64,000 bases of DNA from Nectonema munidae (taxonomy: Eukaryota; Nematomorpha; Nectonematoida; Nectonematidae). The stretch spans positions 1,107,501 through 1,171,500 of the forward strand of contig JAUIRK010001056.1 of NCBI GenBank assembly GCA_030549495.1, given 5' to 3'. The notes under the pieces are model-generated. The model was not told where the DNA came from. It did no database searches and saw nothing but the letters and a program-made list of their open reading frames with translations. The position numbers and the translations under genes are program-made. Shown piece by piece: positions 40,101 to 55,500 of this stretch (its first letter is position 1; each line of letters starts with the position of its first letter).

Positions 40101-43100
40101 TTATTTTGTAAGCTGTCTTAATTTCAAATCAATCAGTCAACAACAAGTGATCTCTCAATAAACGAATAAAACAGTTCGTAATGCTAGTGTAAGTATTATA
40201 GGATATTTAATTATACATGATGGTGTGATGTCCTCTAAGTAGTGAGAGTGAAAAAAGAGATAAGTTTAGCAAAAAAAGATTTTATTTCGAGATAACCGGG
40301 GTAAAATTTGAGTTCGGGACCATAAATTTGTTTCGAGATAAGCGAGGTATTCGAGATAACCGAACTTATTTTCATTTATAATATAGAGGATAAATTCCGT
40401 ACTGGCTATTCACTTCGACATAAAAGGGGCTTCGAGATATCCCATGTTCGAGATATTGGTGTTTTACTGTATATCATTTCTAAGAATAATTCTATCTATT
40501 TATTACAAATTTTTTGCAATTTTTTGAATCTATCAACTTTCAAACTTCGATGCAAACGTGACAAGTTGAAGTTCTATACATTTTTTCACTTTTAACATAA
40601 ATCACATTGGGTATTTGGACGGATAAAGGATTTTCCCCATAACGACATAAACTTATCATTTTTGTTTATGATTTATAAATGAGTAAACAAATAAATAAAA
40701 TATCCACAGAAGACCGCTTATATATTATTTGTTAAAAGCAGTTTTGCGTTTTAGTATTCTATCAAAGATAAAAGGTTGGACCTGAACCAAAAGCTGTTCA
40801 CACAAAAGGGATCGATTTATTACAAAGAAAGACCAGGCTAAGAGATTTTCCTCAACCTCTCTTCTCAGCAAGTCAACAAGCTTAGTTCATATTAAATGAA
40901 TTGGCTATGGGGGAATTAAATACTCTCTACTGATGCACGATAGCGCTTAAAATTAAATTTAAAAATTTTAATTAACTGGTTAACAACCACAGCCGACTGT
41001 ATAAAAATACGATGTTCATAAATTCTTTTATCGTATGATTATTATTCTGGCAGTAAAAGTGTTAATGTTAACATTTTAGCTGCGAAATGCTACCAAAACC
41101 AGATTACAAAGACAGAAAAGCAAACAAATATAGTATAAAACCATCTTATTATTGCTTGCTATACATGTATTCAGTTGGTAAAGTAAATTGTTTAAGAATA
41201 CATTTAAGACTTGGGTATAGGAATTGACGGGTATGCAGTTGTGAAATTAAATATTGCCCTTTTAGTTGAAATTCAAAGTCTAAAGAAATTTTGCTGGAAA
41301 CCTAATATAAATGAGCTATTCCATTCCCTAAGCGAGGGGTTCTCAGCCATATCCCCGCGGAAACTATTTCCGTATCCTCAAAGTATAGCTGTTGAGAAAA
41401 TATTTTATGATGTATCTATTTGCAAAGATTTTATTACTCTGAAATTAATCTCTTATTAATGTAAGGATTAATAAAGAAGCAATCATAAATTTACAAAATA
41501 ATATTTAACTGAGGGATAATAATATGCAACATGATGTTTCGAACATGTTAAATAAGAGTAAACTTGCCAATTTGACATCTGTTTCCTATAGATTTAAATC
41601 GTATTTGTCTTCTACATATCTTTTTCAATGTCTTTCTCGTTTGAACTTGATTAAATCTAAACTAAAATTGGGCATAAAGAATATTTACGAAGACATTTAT
41701 CAAAATACTGGCCTAACTTTAGAAGTTTTTTATTAATTAAAATGAAATGGGTAAAATAAAAAATTCAATTTATGTATTGTGTATGTCTGAATATATTTTA
41801 GGATGTTTGTGGAATCCCTGTGGTGTGTCTGAATGTGCGCACGTGCCTTTCTTCCCATCTGTAAGTTTTATGGGTACCTATATGCATAAAAAATTTTTTA
41901 GAATATACTGTGCTCTCCAAGATCTTAAAATATTCTTTGCGTTCTTCCTATGGTAGAGGTTGAGAACCTCTCATCTTAGAAACTCTATAAAATTATCCCA
42001 TTAGATTCCAAGAAAAGCAGGCAATAATTAAGTTGTAGTAGGCAAGATATTTTAGGATACATTGACAGTTTTTAAATGACAATAGCAGTATTTAATTGGA
42101 TAAAAGCAATCTCACTTAAAGGCAGTAGAAAACATTTACCAGTATCCACAATATACCAAAAGTCTCATAACTTTTAGAAACACGTATACTATTCAAAGAA
42201 ATCTTTATAAAAGATTAGATAAAACGAATATCTATGGATAGATGCTAATTTGAATTCCGTATTATTGTTTCATTGTAGTAAATTCAGCAAATATAACCAA
42301 GCCATTTATCCTACCTCGTGTATTATATCACGTTTATTTGACTCTAAGTTAGTGTAAAGAATACGGATAAACTTTTTAAGCTTCAAATTACAGAGAATAA
42401 ATTCTTACCCTCATTAAAAAGAATCTTATATAATTATGTGATATAACAAATTTGCTCCGATGAAAAATTTCTGGGCGCTTGTTCAAATTCTTTCCTACTT
42501 TACTGCCTCTAATCAAATTTGGATGGACTATTATATCAAATGAATCCGAAATTAAAGAAAAATTACATTTTAAATATCGATTCAAAGACTTCGTCTTAAA
42601 ACAAGGAAAGTAATACAAAAATCTACTCACAAAGTCTTTTAACTCTTTGAGGCACAATCGGACAACAGTGTCCCATAAGATAAAGAGCGTTTTGCTTAAG
42701 TAATTTTAGAAAACGAATGTCTGAATTGAAATAAAGATATCGAATTGAGAGTATTGACATTTATTCAGGAGGAGACGATATTAAATAACTTGATAAAAAA
42801 CTTCTTCAAAATTTGAAGAAATTGTATTGAAAAATTACAGTGGGATCAAAATGGATAAAGCCATTTCATCCAAAAAAAATCAGGTAAGATCAAGTAGCTT
42901 CTTAATATCAAAGTACTTTAAAACTAAGAAAACGCCTGCCTCAGTTGTAAAACCGACAATGGGAAGAAACTTCTTAAGAAGGCTTTGTATTCTATGCATG
43001 TTATAATATTTTTTTAAATCAAATGAAGAATATACACGTACATTTGATCATTTAAATTTATACAAAAATTGATCGTGTATACCTTTGCTGCATTTTTTTT

Positions 43101-43523
43101 AGAATTAATGAATCAAACAGAAAAAAAATTACAAATATAAAAGTAGTACTTTGAGTTTAATAATAAAAAAAACTTCAGACAATGATTGTTCAAAATAAAA
43201 TATACTATTTTTATAGACCCTTTTTCTGAATTCGTTTTACTAAATGCCATTAAATTTGTAAACAATAAAAATTAGTTTTGAAGGGTGAAACAGCTCCTAA
43301 AGATAGAAAAACTGTCAAAAGAATTATTCACTCAACTTACGAGTATCTAAAGGATAGGATAAAATAAACTGAATTAAATGAAAGGATTTTTACTTGCGCA
43401 TGTAAAGGTGAAAAAGGAGATTATACTTTAATGAGAATAAGCAAGAGTGCGCTAAGCCAGCATACACCACCCACAGAAAGGGCAGGAGATGTGGAAAGAG
43501 AATTAACTCAGAAGTAACATCGT

Positions 43524-43560
<37 letters not shown>

Positions 43561-46500
43561 GAAATCGTCAGCAAAAAAGATATTAAAAGAATACGCTGTA
43601 CGCCATATTATGAAGAATAATGCGTTATCTCTTTCTGTGAAATTCTGTCTTTCTATATCTTGAATACGATTATGCGTGTAAACGACCCTTTGTTTGATAC
43701 AAAAAGGACATCTAAGATTCAAGAATGAGATTCCTGAGAATCATTTATTATAATTTCAACTTCAGTAAAGATTACAATATGAGATTAAACAGAGGTATCA
43801 AGGGCAAAATAATGTTAGTCGGTAGTTAGTAAAACATTTTGTGTTGATTGGTCAGTAAGTTATTTAATTGGTTAAAATCATTTATGGCTAGAGTTGTGCA
43901 ATTGAGAAAAAAATAACAAGACAGGAAAATTAAAAAAAATAACAAGAAGTAGGAAAATCAAGGAAAAACAAGACTTGAGGTACTGAAGCTCCAAGATCTA
44001 TGAAGCCTTTTAAAGGGAAAAAGCTTTTTCTTTTGGGAAATTTTATTTCAACTCTTCGTTCAAATATGCCAGACAGAACATTGAATGTTTTATACTTTCT
44101 AAGAATATAATGCACCATTTTTAGTATAAAAGAAGGGGATCAAAACATGGAAAATTTTGAAATGACAATGTTTGACATGAGAGAGTCATTCAACTACAGT
44201 GAAAAAAACATCAAAAGATGTGGTGATTTTATAAAAGGTAGCAAAGTTTGAAGGCATATAATTCAGCCAATTTTGGACAATAGAAATTTTAGTTGAGGAA
44301 TGATAGGCTTAGGCAATTTAAACATTAAGATTTAATGCCAATCAAAACATTATTAAAAATGTTATTGTAGACATCTTATCAATTTTCAGATATTTTTTTT
44401 AGAAAGTAGAGAAATTTTACAATGTTATTTATCCTTTTTTATATATCAAATCCCATAAGAAGGTAAAAATAAGCATTAGTGTTATAAAATAATCTAAAAT
44501 TTTAAAATGGATTTTGATGTGTAAGTAAAACTTATACATAATACAGGCAGACATGCATGATGTGGATACGTTGTGCGTTATCTTTAATCTCTTTGAGTAG
44601 AATTATTCCAATGTCAGAGTGAGTAGTTGATTATTTGATCAAATTTGACAAAAATTACAAAGATAAGCTCAACGAGTATGAAAAAAAGAAAATCACCAGT
44701 CGTATAAAATATTTAGAGTTAGAGAATAGGGAGATGTTTTTAAAGATTTTGTGATCAATGACTACTATAAAGTCCTTTTGAGAAATATACTTTTAAAAAT
44801 TGAATCTTTTTTACAATCTGAACTATTACATGTTAGCTAAAACAAATAAAAACTTTATTTCGATTTATTGCGTGTAACTTGTAAGAATATTAATTTTTGT
44901 AAAACTATTATTAAACAAAGTATTGAAGATATTTTCAAAATGAAGCGAATATCTTTATTTTCTTATTCATTTGGGAATATCAACAATAGAGATATCGGAT
45001 GTGAATTTTTTGGAAGCGAAAGAGCTTTTTCTTTTAAAAAAATTTTACTTCATCTTTGTTCAAATATGCCTGAAAGAACATATAATGCTTTCTAAGAACC
45101 TAACTAAGGTTTCATTTTTAGAAAAAAATATAATAAATGGTAAAATTAAATTCTTTGTTTGCTTATGCTAAAAGATATATGATTTACAAATGCCTACAAT
45201 ATAAAAGATAATTTATCACATATGCACATCATGCACGACTGAGTATAATATAAATCTATAAGTATTACATAGGTTTACGTAAATATATGTATATTTATAC
45301 ATCAAAAGCGGTTTTGGGAAACTTTTATGTTAACAAACCTGTTTTTTTATAATTTTCGATTAATATAAATAATTTACGATGCCCAGCTAAAGCCCTGTCT
45401 TTCAACATTCGCCATGAATCAAAACATTTTTAAAAAGATTTCTAAAACTTGCATATAGTGAAGCAAAAATTGATTTCCGAGCAAATAAGAGTCTACTAGA
45501 AAGCTTTCTTCATCATCTCTAGAACCCTCCTAGTTACGGTATTGAACTATGTATGCGAACTTTATGAAAAAGATGGAGAAGTATTGAAAATAGGACTTAG
45601 GCTTACTTTTGTACAAGGTAATAATGGTAAAATTCATAAGCTGAAATCAATATTCAAACGCTAAGCTGCTAACTCAAAATGACATGAGAAGAAAGATTAG
45701 TAAAAAGTGAGGAAGCATCCTCCTGCCTGCCTTGTTTTCGTGATGGCAATGGCAGCGCGGTGATGTGTTCATTGAATGCAAGCACTAAGAACAAAAACTT
45801 CATCACAAGCATCATGATCAGCTTTTACCATAGTTCCTTCTTTTTCATATTTAAAAAAAAAGAGAGAGAGTGGAAACACAAAATCATTAAATAAGCACAA
45901 GCGTGCTACTCCAGCACCAACAGCAGCGAACATTGAAATCAAATTTAAAAAGTGAGCGAGAAATGACAGAGATTTGATTGTGAGAGAATGAGCCATTAAC
46001 AATAACCACACTTGAAAATAATAACTTGGCTGTGAAATAGTGATAAATTGAGAGCACTCTACTCTGACAGGATAATTATTATTATAGGAGACATTTAAGA
46101 GGACATTTATGCTGCACAACAAACCTTAATGCATTGGATGCTATAAGGAAGAAGAAATATTTTAAGCACATTTACACATAAAAATTGAGGCCAATGAAGA
46201 AGATGCATTATTATGAATGAACTTTTAATGAATAAAAAATTTCATATAAATGATATAAAAAAAAGCATATTTTCTTAGTTTTTTCCCTAAGAATTAGCTT
46301 ATTATAATTTATGTAAAATTGTCATTTTAAAATGTTTTATCTTCATGTCAGTTTTTTTACGTATATTTTTTACTTTAAAAGGTCAATAATTTCAGACCTT
46401 TGTGGGTCCATTTTAATCTGACCAGTTCTAGCATAGATATAAAATTAACAATTTTTATTTTTGATTATTAAAAATTATATTTTAATATTGTGTAATATAT

Positions 46501-49500
46501 TTTACACGTATCTATATCATATAAGTTTTCATTTTGAAAAGTCAAGACAATTCAACCTTGTTTTTAGTCTTCATTTTTTCTTTATGTATTTGGTAGAAAT
46601 TCAATGTAATACGAATTACCTTTTCACATTCATTATAGTCATGATGATTATTTTAAAAAGATATATTTTTGAATGCGTACGGGATGTATATGTCACATGT
46701 CACAAGTTTTTTTTTACAATATTCGAAAACCCTTTAAAGGCGGCATTGAGAATAGCAAAATCCTAAGTGTAAAATTATTTTTATATTCTCCCATTAGAGT
46801 AGATGAATAGAAAAAAATTAAAAAAGTATTGACTTTAATTTCATTTTGCATCCTTTTAACTATGTTCCCAAAATGGAAACGTTGGGCACTTGAGGTCATA
46901 AAATTCAATTTATCATTAAAAATCAAAAAGTAAAATGTAGATTAGATTTAAATATTCATGCATAAGGTTCAACATATATGCTTAAATTTTATATTTAGCC
47001 ATTTTTTCATGAAATTTTAAGTTACAAGTGTTGTGCAATCTTATGTTGCGCTTTTTCAAGAAATTCTTGTAATTTTTTAGATTCAATATAATATTTGAAT
47101 ATTATCATCTACTTCTCCATCACTATCTATACCTATATTGCCAGAACTGGAAAAATGATAACTAACTCCGTTTCTTCATTGCTGTTTTTAATTAATAAAA
47201 AATTTTTGCAGATTACAAAAATTTGAAGCTAGGATCAGATATCATTTCATCAAAATTAGAAGCTTCAATTTTGTGAAAGAATAAGAACTAAAACTAGAAA
47301 AAATGAAATATAATAAAAGAATAAAGTTTAGTAGAAATTTTTTTTTATTTTTTAGTGTCATGTGAACATAATTTTTTTGTTGCTAATAAAAATTCTTTCA
47401 AAAAAATTAATAAAATTTATGATTGAATATAGAATAAGTTTTTTTTATAAATATATTCAAAAATTTAAATTATAAACTGAAAAAAAAGTTTAACTATGAA
47501 ATTTAAAAGTCCCTTTTTATGTATTTTTTCGGACTCTTTAACTAGATTGCAAAAATATTTTTATAAACATTAAATCAATGATGAATTAATCAATAAATAA
47601 AATATCACAAGTAAACTTCTAGTTTTAAATTTTAATTTTAAAAGTGTTCCTACTTTGGGAATGTTGGACTGTAAAGGCAAACAAATAGCATTTTAGATAA
47701 AATGTGTCAATTATGAGATTGTGTCTACTAGTGTGTCCACTTTACGGTATTTTTTTCATTTCCCGGGGAACGAGGACCTCGTAATTTTTGAAATATTTCC
47801 TGGGGAAGAAAAAGTGATTTTTTCACAATAAAAAACTCTTCTAAAATGAAAAAATATAAAGTATTCTGAAAGTTTTTTATTAGTTCAAAAGTTGAATAAA
47901 ATTTTTGAAAGTTTTGAAAAATATCTAAGAAATACTGGGGCGTTCAAAGTTTCATCATTCAACTGGTTTCCTATTTTCGTAGAAAAATAACCCATTGATG
48001 AAAATACTCGTTCGGAGTCTACAGATGTTGGTTTTATGCTTTTTAAATTCTTGAACAAATTTTCCAAAACTTCAGGCCTTCTTGAACAAATTTTCCAAAA
48101 CTTCAGGCCTTTTTGTTTCCAAATAAATGTTAAACGTTTTTTTCATTATTTTATTTCTGCTTTAATACAACTTTTTTGTTTCATCAAAAAAATGTAGATT
48201 TAAAAATTTGATTTGACTTAAAACTATAAAATAAGCCAAAAATTTTCATCAATAGTTCAGCACAGAAGCAAATCGAAAAACTCAAAACTCCTAGGGGAGT
48301 CGAGGAATGAGTTTCGACGACGAGGAGTAAAAATTTCAGAAATTCCCAGGGGAATAGGCGATGAGAATCCCCGAGGTGGACACCCTAGTGTCTACAGCTT
48401 AAAAATGTAACATTTATGATAAATTTCCTGGCACAAACTTTTCAAGAAATCTACAAATAAAAATAACTAGTGTGACAAAGAACTCTGCCCGTTTTGATGC
48501 ATCCACATTTCACAGGCTTTGACTGTTCACAACAGTAACGTAGCTTAAAATAAATCAATAAGGTCACAAAAATACTCGGGGTGTGAAAATTTTTATCCAA
48601 GTGTAAGCACATAAAAAATAGAGTATTTAATTTATTAAAGGGGGTGCAGAAATTCGGCCACTGTTATAAAAAAAATTGGCGAAATTATATTTCTTGAAAT
48701 TCGTGAAATCGATAACAGCAGCTTTGATACCATTTCAAATATAATTGGATGGCGTATTCATGTCAAAAACTGTCAATCAAAAAATTATTATTTCTAATCT
48801 GGGTGGAACTTCTCATGAAGTGATATAAAACCTTGAAGGTAAGTATTTATAATGATAAAACTGTAGGGAGTGATTGGATAAAGTTTAAAAATGGAGAATA
48901 ATCCCAAACATGTTTTGGTCAGGTTAGGCATCAAAGGATCTGGAAGACTTAATTCGACATAGGATTCCAAGTTCAAAACATCACTTTGATCTGGTGCACA
49001 TACTTTACTATTTTTTTTGTTTTAACTTGGAACCAATCAATTTTCATTTTTTTTAGAAAATTTCACAATAAAATTTATTGTTTATGCACTATATATCTGA
49101 GTTAAAACAGCCCTGAATAAAAATGTAATTTCTAAATCTATCCCTGTATGCAACCCATATCTAACAAATTTTTAAATTATTATGAATAAATGTTCTTATA
49201 GGTATTTATGCATTTTTCGCCATAAAACATATGCAAAGGGATGAAGCATATGATAAGTTGAAAGTTAGTATGGCTAGATTTACTATAGTGCGTGCGGGGT
49301 GCATAAATTCTTGATGCTTACACGCACACTCAGCAAAGCAGGTGTAAATCATTTTATAAAACTTATTTGAGAAACGGGAGAATTTAATTTCAAAATTTGT
49401 GGTAATTTGCGTGTTATTTATAGTCATTACTATTTGTGTGTTGTGTATCATATGAGAATAGTCATCGAAATTCTTCACTCATCCATTCAAATAGATCCCA

Positions 49501-52500
49501 TATTCCTTTATTCCTGAATAAAGGGGAAATTGTTTTCTTAGTTCTAAGTCAGAAATATCTTCATGGCGTGCGTATAAAAACCTAAACGCAGGAGATGCGG
49601 GTTTCAAAAGTAAAAGGCAGGGATAGTAGGGGCAATTTTGTTTAGGCGAAAAATATCAAAAGAAAGGACAAATTGGGGCGGACAAATATTTACAACCTAG
49701 ACAGGGCTGTAATAGTCACACAACTAATTACAATAGAGAAGTGATGTTTTCCGCAAAATATGTGAAGGATAAATATATTAGTAAGCCTATAGAAACGGCA
49801 TGTATTATACAAAACGTTATCTAACACAGCTGGAATGAGTTTCCTATCAATTTATGATTGAATAGGACATCGCAATCCAATAAATGGAACAAAAAGGTAT
49901 TGTATTCAACTTAGGATATATAAAAATAATGACCACTCATTTTCTTTTTATAATAAAGTTACACGTGTATAAAAGTCATACAATTATTTTTATATTATTT
50001 CTGAAGCTTTTGAATCCATTTAGAGTTTAGATTTAAATTTTTTGAAACATGAGGAGCCATATTATTACTTTTAAATATTTTTTCTTTTTAAAAATAGCTG
50101 GAGAATGGATTTGAGCTTTTCAATTCCAGATCATAGAGCTGAAGAGACAAAATTTAAAGACGGCTCAACAAATCTGCTTTTTATATCTACAATTTGGGAG
50201 AATGCAAAAATAAAAAGTGTGGAAAAAATGTTTTATCAAAGAATTTGTGAAAGAAACGACATTTGTCCTATTCTGAAGAACGATTACACTGGCGAAATTA
50301 TACTAGATTTGTCTTGGGATGGAATGCGAAAAAATGGAAATCAGTTATGCTGGAATTGTTAAAGAATAAAAAATAAGGAAATTAAATTTGAATTTGGAAA
50401 TAGTAAAAATATTACATACAAATTTGTGTATAAATAGCAAAGATCTTACTTGATCAAGACCAAGCAACACCAAAAGTGGTATGGTTGTGACGCCTCCTTG
50501 AATCCATTCATCCAATGAAACTTTACCGTCAGAATCATAATCTATTTCTTCCATCATGTCTTGGAGGATCTTAAATCAATATTAATTTGAAAAAAACCTG
50601 TTGAATAAATGATTTTAAAATAGTGCTATAGTCCAAAAAAGCAACCTAGAATAGAATACAAGTCGAATAGAATACAAGACAATGTAAGGACTTTTAAAAT
50701 GAATATTGAGATAATCAACACGAATAAAACCCTAAGCACAGAACTAAACCTTTATCATGCTAATATTCCCATGTGGAAACATAATTTTAAAACTTATTGC
50801 AAATTTTAACTAAAAATTTTTATCATGTAAACGAAGTTATTTTGAAAAAGATATGATTTTTATGTCACAATTTTTTTCATTATTTTTCTTTTCGATATTT
50901 TTTTATTCCAAGTATTGAAATATTTTCTAATTTTAATTTAATGGAAAAAGAGATGAAGGAAATGTGAAATTTTTAAACAATATCCAAGATACAATTGCTC
51001 TTCCACCTAATGTGATAAATTCAGATTGTGATAGTGAAGGTGAACAAGTTAATTCATATTTAGAAGACATAAATATTTTTGAATCAAGCGATAAACTTGA
51101 AATTTTTAACGATTCTTCTAGCTCGAATGAATAATTCTTTGGCCATGTAAAAAAATGCATAAGTTAACTATTATCAAATGAAAAAAGCAGAAAGTTTTAA
51201 ATCATCTCTACTTAACAATTCTTTAGAAGACTGAAGATTTATATCAAATTTATCTCGACAAAACACTTTTTGAAATTTGGAGTTATTTTCCACTAAATAT
51301 TTTATCTATACAATAACTTTGCAAGCTAATTTGTTTGCAGCATATGATAAAAATGATTCTTCTTTTCAAGTAAATCAAGACATTCTTTATTTTTCTAGGC
51401 ATTATTTTGTTATCCACACTGAAAAAAATAAATAGTAAAATATACCAAAAAAAAAATTCAAAATTTTTCGAACTAGTAAAATCAAATTTAACTTTCAACA
51501 TCGTAAGTTTTACAATACTGAAGTTCAAGTCTAAAATATAAAATATACAGCAAAGAAAAAAATTAAGCAAGTAAGTAATTTATCGGAAACAATTAAATTT
51601 ATTTATTAAACTCAGAAATTGATTGATTGATTCATTTGATTGATTGATTAAGCTTTCCACACTTTGAAAGTCAGTAAACTCTGTTTCTAATTTTTAGAAA
51701 GCTTTTATTTTATTGATATCTCAAATTTAATCTTTGATTTATTAAAGGAATTCAGGGTATTTTTTTTCATTCTCGATAAGAAAATATTTTGGTTTTATAA
51801 CAAACTTCAATAAACTTAATTTTATTTTTTGATAAAATTTGAATTAATAAACTGTAATAATTTTAATACTTTTTTGAAGCAAGACTTGTTGCAATGTTCC
51901 TATGTGGGAACATGCTTATTGTTTTATGGGATTGATTTTTTTTTATTTTTTATTACCGTTGAAATTACCCATAAATTCAAGATTAGAAAAAAATATATTC
52001 CAAATATTTTTTGCCGTACTCATTCAACATTCATGGACAAGAGTTAATCTAAATTTTTGGATGGAAATTTTGTTTAAAATAGTTTTAAACAATTTGTATG
52101 TTACATGTCATTTATGGGATAATGATTTGCTTTGGGTTAGGGATATTCTTCGATGTATACTAATTACAACTAAATAGAATGGGTTTCAAAAAAAAACATG
52201 ATATTATTAGGACTGGCATGAAAAAGTAAATTTTAAGTAGACTTGAATTATCAAATTTCTAGAAAAAATAATGCATAACATATAAGCTAGAAGCGAATAT
52301 AAAAAAGGAATAAAAATCACCTTATAATAAAAAATAAAAATGAGAAGTTGAAGAAAACATGTTTTTTCACTAGACAAAAATACACCTTTTTATTAGGCAA
52401 GCATTGACGTCAAAAAATCGATAGAAAAAGTGATGAATGCAATGAATGAAACCATGAAACTCGTAATAAAGTTATATAATGTAATTCTGATTTGGTAAGT

Positions 52501-55500
52501 TTTATTTTTCTACAAAGATATTCTCAATTGTATTTCAACTATATGCATAATTAAACTCCCTATCTAATAAGTAAGAATGCTGAGCGATGAAGCAACAAAA
52601 ACTAACCAACAATCTGATATCCTTTAATGGCCGGAGCACCTTTTAAGTTCACCTAAAAAACTTCTATTTTTTAGTAATATAAAACATTTTTTTCCCTTTT
52701 AAATAACTTTTGTTTGTTTTTTTATTTTTTTTAAAATAAATTTTATCGATTGCTTTAAATATTTTTGCGACAAATTATTAACATGTCCAATTTTATTGTT
52801 TTTAATTATTTTTTTTATAAAAATGGTTGAAAATACAGTTTCCTAAAACTCTACTCCATTTTTTTTAATAATATGTTTAAACTATATGCCATTTATTCAA
52901 ACGAGAATTTTCGAGCTTCCATAGAGTAATTAATTATTGATTTTAAAAGAGCACTAATGTAATCATTCTATTTAAATTTAAACTTCGTTAAATCTCAATC
53001 TTAAAAAATTTTCTAAGTTCCCAGCTTGTTACTGGGAGTGAAAATCAGACTTGAAGAAAAGGTCAAGAAGATTCAGACAAACAAAATCATAAAAGAATTT
53101 GGAAGAGAAAAAAAGCAATATCTTAAGAAGCTAATGTGAATTTGGAGAAAAAATTAATTGATTTTAAAAACTTGTCACCATTCAAAATTTTGGTTACTCA
53201 GTGCTGCTTCTACAAACGTGTGTATCGAAACTTCCACACCCTAAACATGTGAGCACTTTTATGGAGAAAAAGTGTTTGCTTAGTTTAAAGAAAAAATTAT
53301 ATACTTTTTTGACTGAGAGATTACGCGTTCAATGATATCGCGAGATCTGGGGCCAACAAAAATAAGAATCATACATTTAAAAAATGATTCAAAAGTAAGC
53401 TTGATAATACATTTCACTATATAGGATAGATATGTACGATTGCCTTCAATCAGCAGTACAAGAATTGACGACAAAAATTAGAGTTCTTATTATTTAATTT
53501 TTTGAGATTCCAATCTGAAGGATTACCTATTATTTTTTACACTTTTTTTTAATAAAAAAAGTAATTCAGTATATAAAGATTTTTTATAAAAAAAAAATAT
53601 AAGCAGCAACTTGATTGATTTCAAAAAAATATTTAAAAAATTTCAAAACCTTTTCATAAAACTAATGAAGAATATTATGCAAAATTCAAGATCTATTTTG
53701 GTTAACTAGAGCTAAATTGTAACAACGTAATAAAATAATGTTTTCTATTATTTGAAAACTTTCATAAACTAAATTCATTAATTAGGGATCGATAGGAAAT
53801 AAAATATAGGAATGGTATGATATGGAGGAAAGAACTTACTGGTTTCAACTCAGTCACATCCCATCCAAGATATTCGGCAACAGACATCATTTGAGTGACA
53901 ATTGAGTCCAATTCCTGAAATAAAGTATACAAAAAGTTGAGGAAAAGATGCCCAGTCTATCGTGGCAATTTTCCTTTTAAATAAAATTACGCTATGATCC
54001 AAATAACCGTTATTATCGGAGTCGTATAAGCGAAACATAACTAAACAAAAAAATGAAATAAAGAGGTCATTGCAAAGTCCTGAGATTGTTTGGATATTTA
54101 CATTCAAGTTTTTCCCTGGGCTTAGCGTTTTCCATGATGGAGAAGTAGCAGACAATGTTTTTAGCGGAGACTCTAATCGTGGAAATATCCACCTCGACTT
54201 CTTCAACATGAAGAGCGGTAGGCTTTGCCTTGCTTTCATGCAGAAAAAAATTGACAGTTGAATTCTTGATCCAATTCTCCGGTAAATTATGTTTAAGGGA
54301 AGAATCTAAAACAAATGAAAAAATTTATATCCTTATTGAATTTAGGGTATGAAGTGGTCTGTTTTTTCTGGGATTAAATGTCCATTCGATTAGGCAAACT
54401 TTTCATAATTAAGAGGCAAATATAGGGTACCCAAACATTTGGCAAAGGACATATCACGAAACGGACATTTAGACGATAGGCATTTAACGGAATGGACATT
54501 TATCCGAAAATATTGTAGGGTACATACATGTATAATTTTTTGATTTTTTGAGGCAAACGGGTGCCACACTACTCAACAAAGGGTAAAAGAAATAAAATAT
54601 AAAAAGATTAGGAAAATAAAGAGAGAAAAATACTTGATATATTTTGTGCATTTGTTTTGACATTGTTTTGAGAATTGTCCACCGTTTTGTGAAAGGTGAA
54701 GAATAAATGCTCGACGAGATCTTCATCTATGTTATTCAAGTAGGCCTTTAGAAAGTCTTTGTACTCGCTGAATGTAAGTTCCTACAAAATAGAGAAGAGA
54801 AAGAATTTACTACTTCAAATGAACAGTAAAACATACTTCGATCTTTGCACTTGCCAACTTTCCTCCAACTCCAAAAACATCTTTGAAAACATCACCAATT
54901 TTTTTATTCGAATCTGAAGCAGAAAGAGCATTTAAAGAAGGTAGTAAAATTTCTAGGTATGTACCGAATAACCAGGAAATATTCTGTTGACCGGATATCC
55001 GGCTATCTGACATTCGTCCTTTCATTAACCGTTACCGGATATTCCGCTAATCCGACCAGATAACTAATATTAAATTACTATTATTTAGATAAAAACTATG
55101 TTAAACTTCATTACAATTATAGAGAAATTAAAAATAGCTAAAAAATTAAAAATTATTTCATATAAATTATAAAACTTTAATGTCAAATATTTTTTTTTAT
55201 CTAGTACTTAACAATTCAAAATAAATATAGTTCAAATCTAAAACTTGAAAATAAAAAAAATGTGTTACATTTTTTTTCTAAATCAATTCATTTTAAATTT
55301 TCAGTTTAAAACTTTTTACTTTTTAAACAAGTGACAAAATATTTTGAATAAATTTTACAAACATTTCAAAATAAAATACAGTTAAAAAATTAAAAATCAA
55401 GCTTTAACAATTTTAATGACATTTTTTAAATTGATATATAATAGACTTTTTTATCCTCTTATTTAAAATAATTGTATTCGTTGTAGGGCGCGTGCTAGGA

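Noticed and set aside
39719-40161. Plus-strand frames inside the Tigger element
   Set aside because: Antisense shadows of the transposase, which reads clearly on the minus strand.
43390-43722. 110-codon minus frame with [10 protein letters not shown]
   Set aside because: The low-complexity part is a GA microsatellite; no other protein feature is seen.
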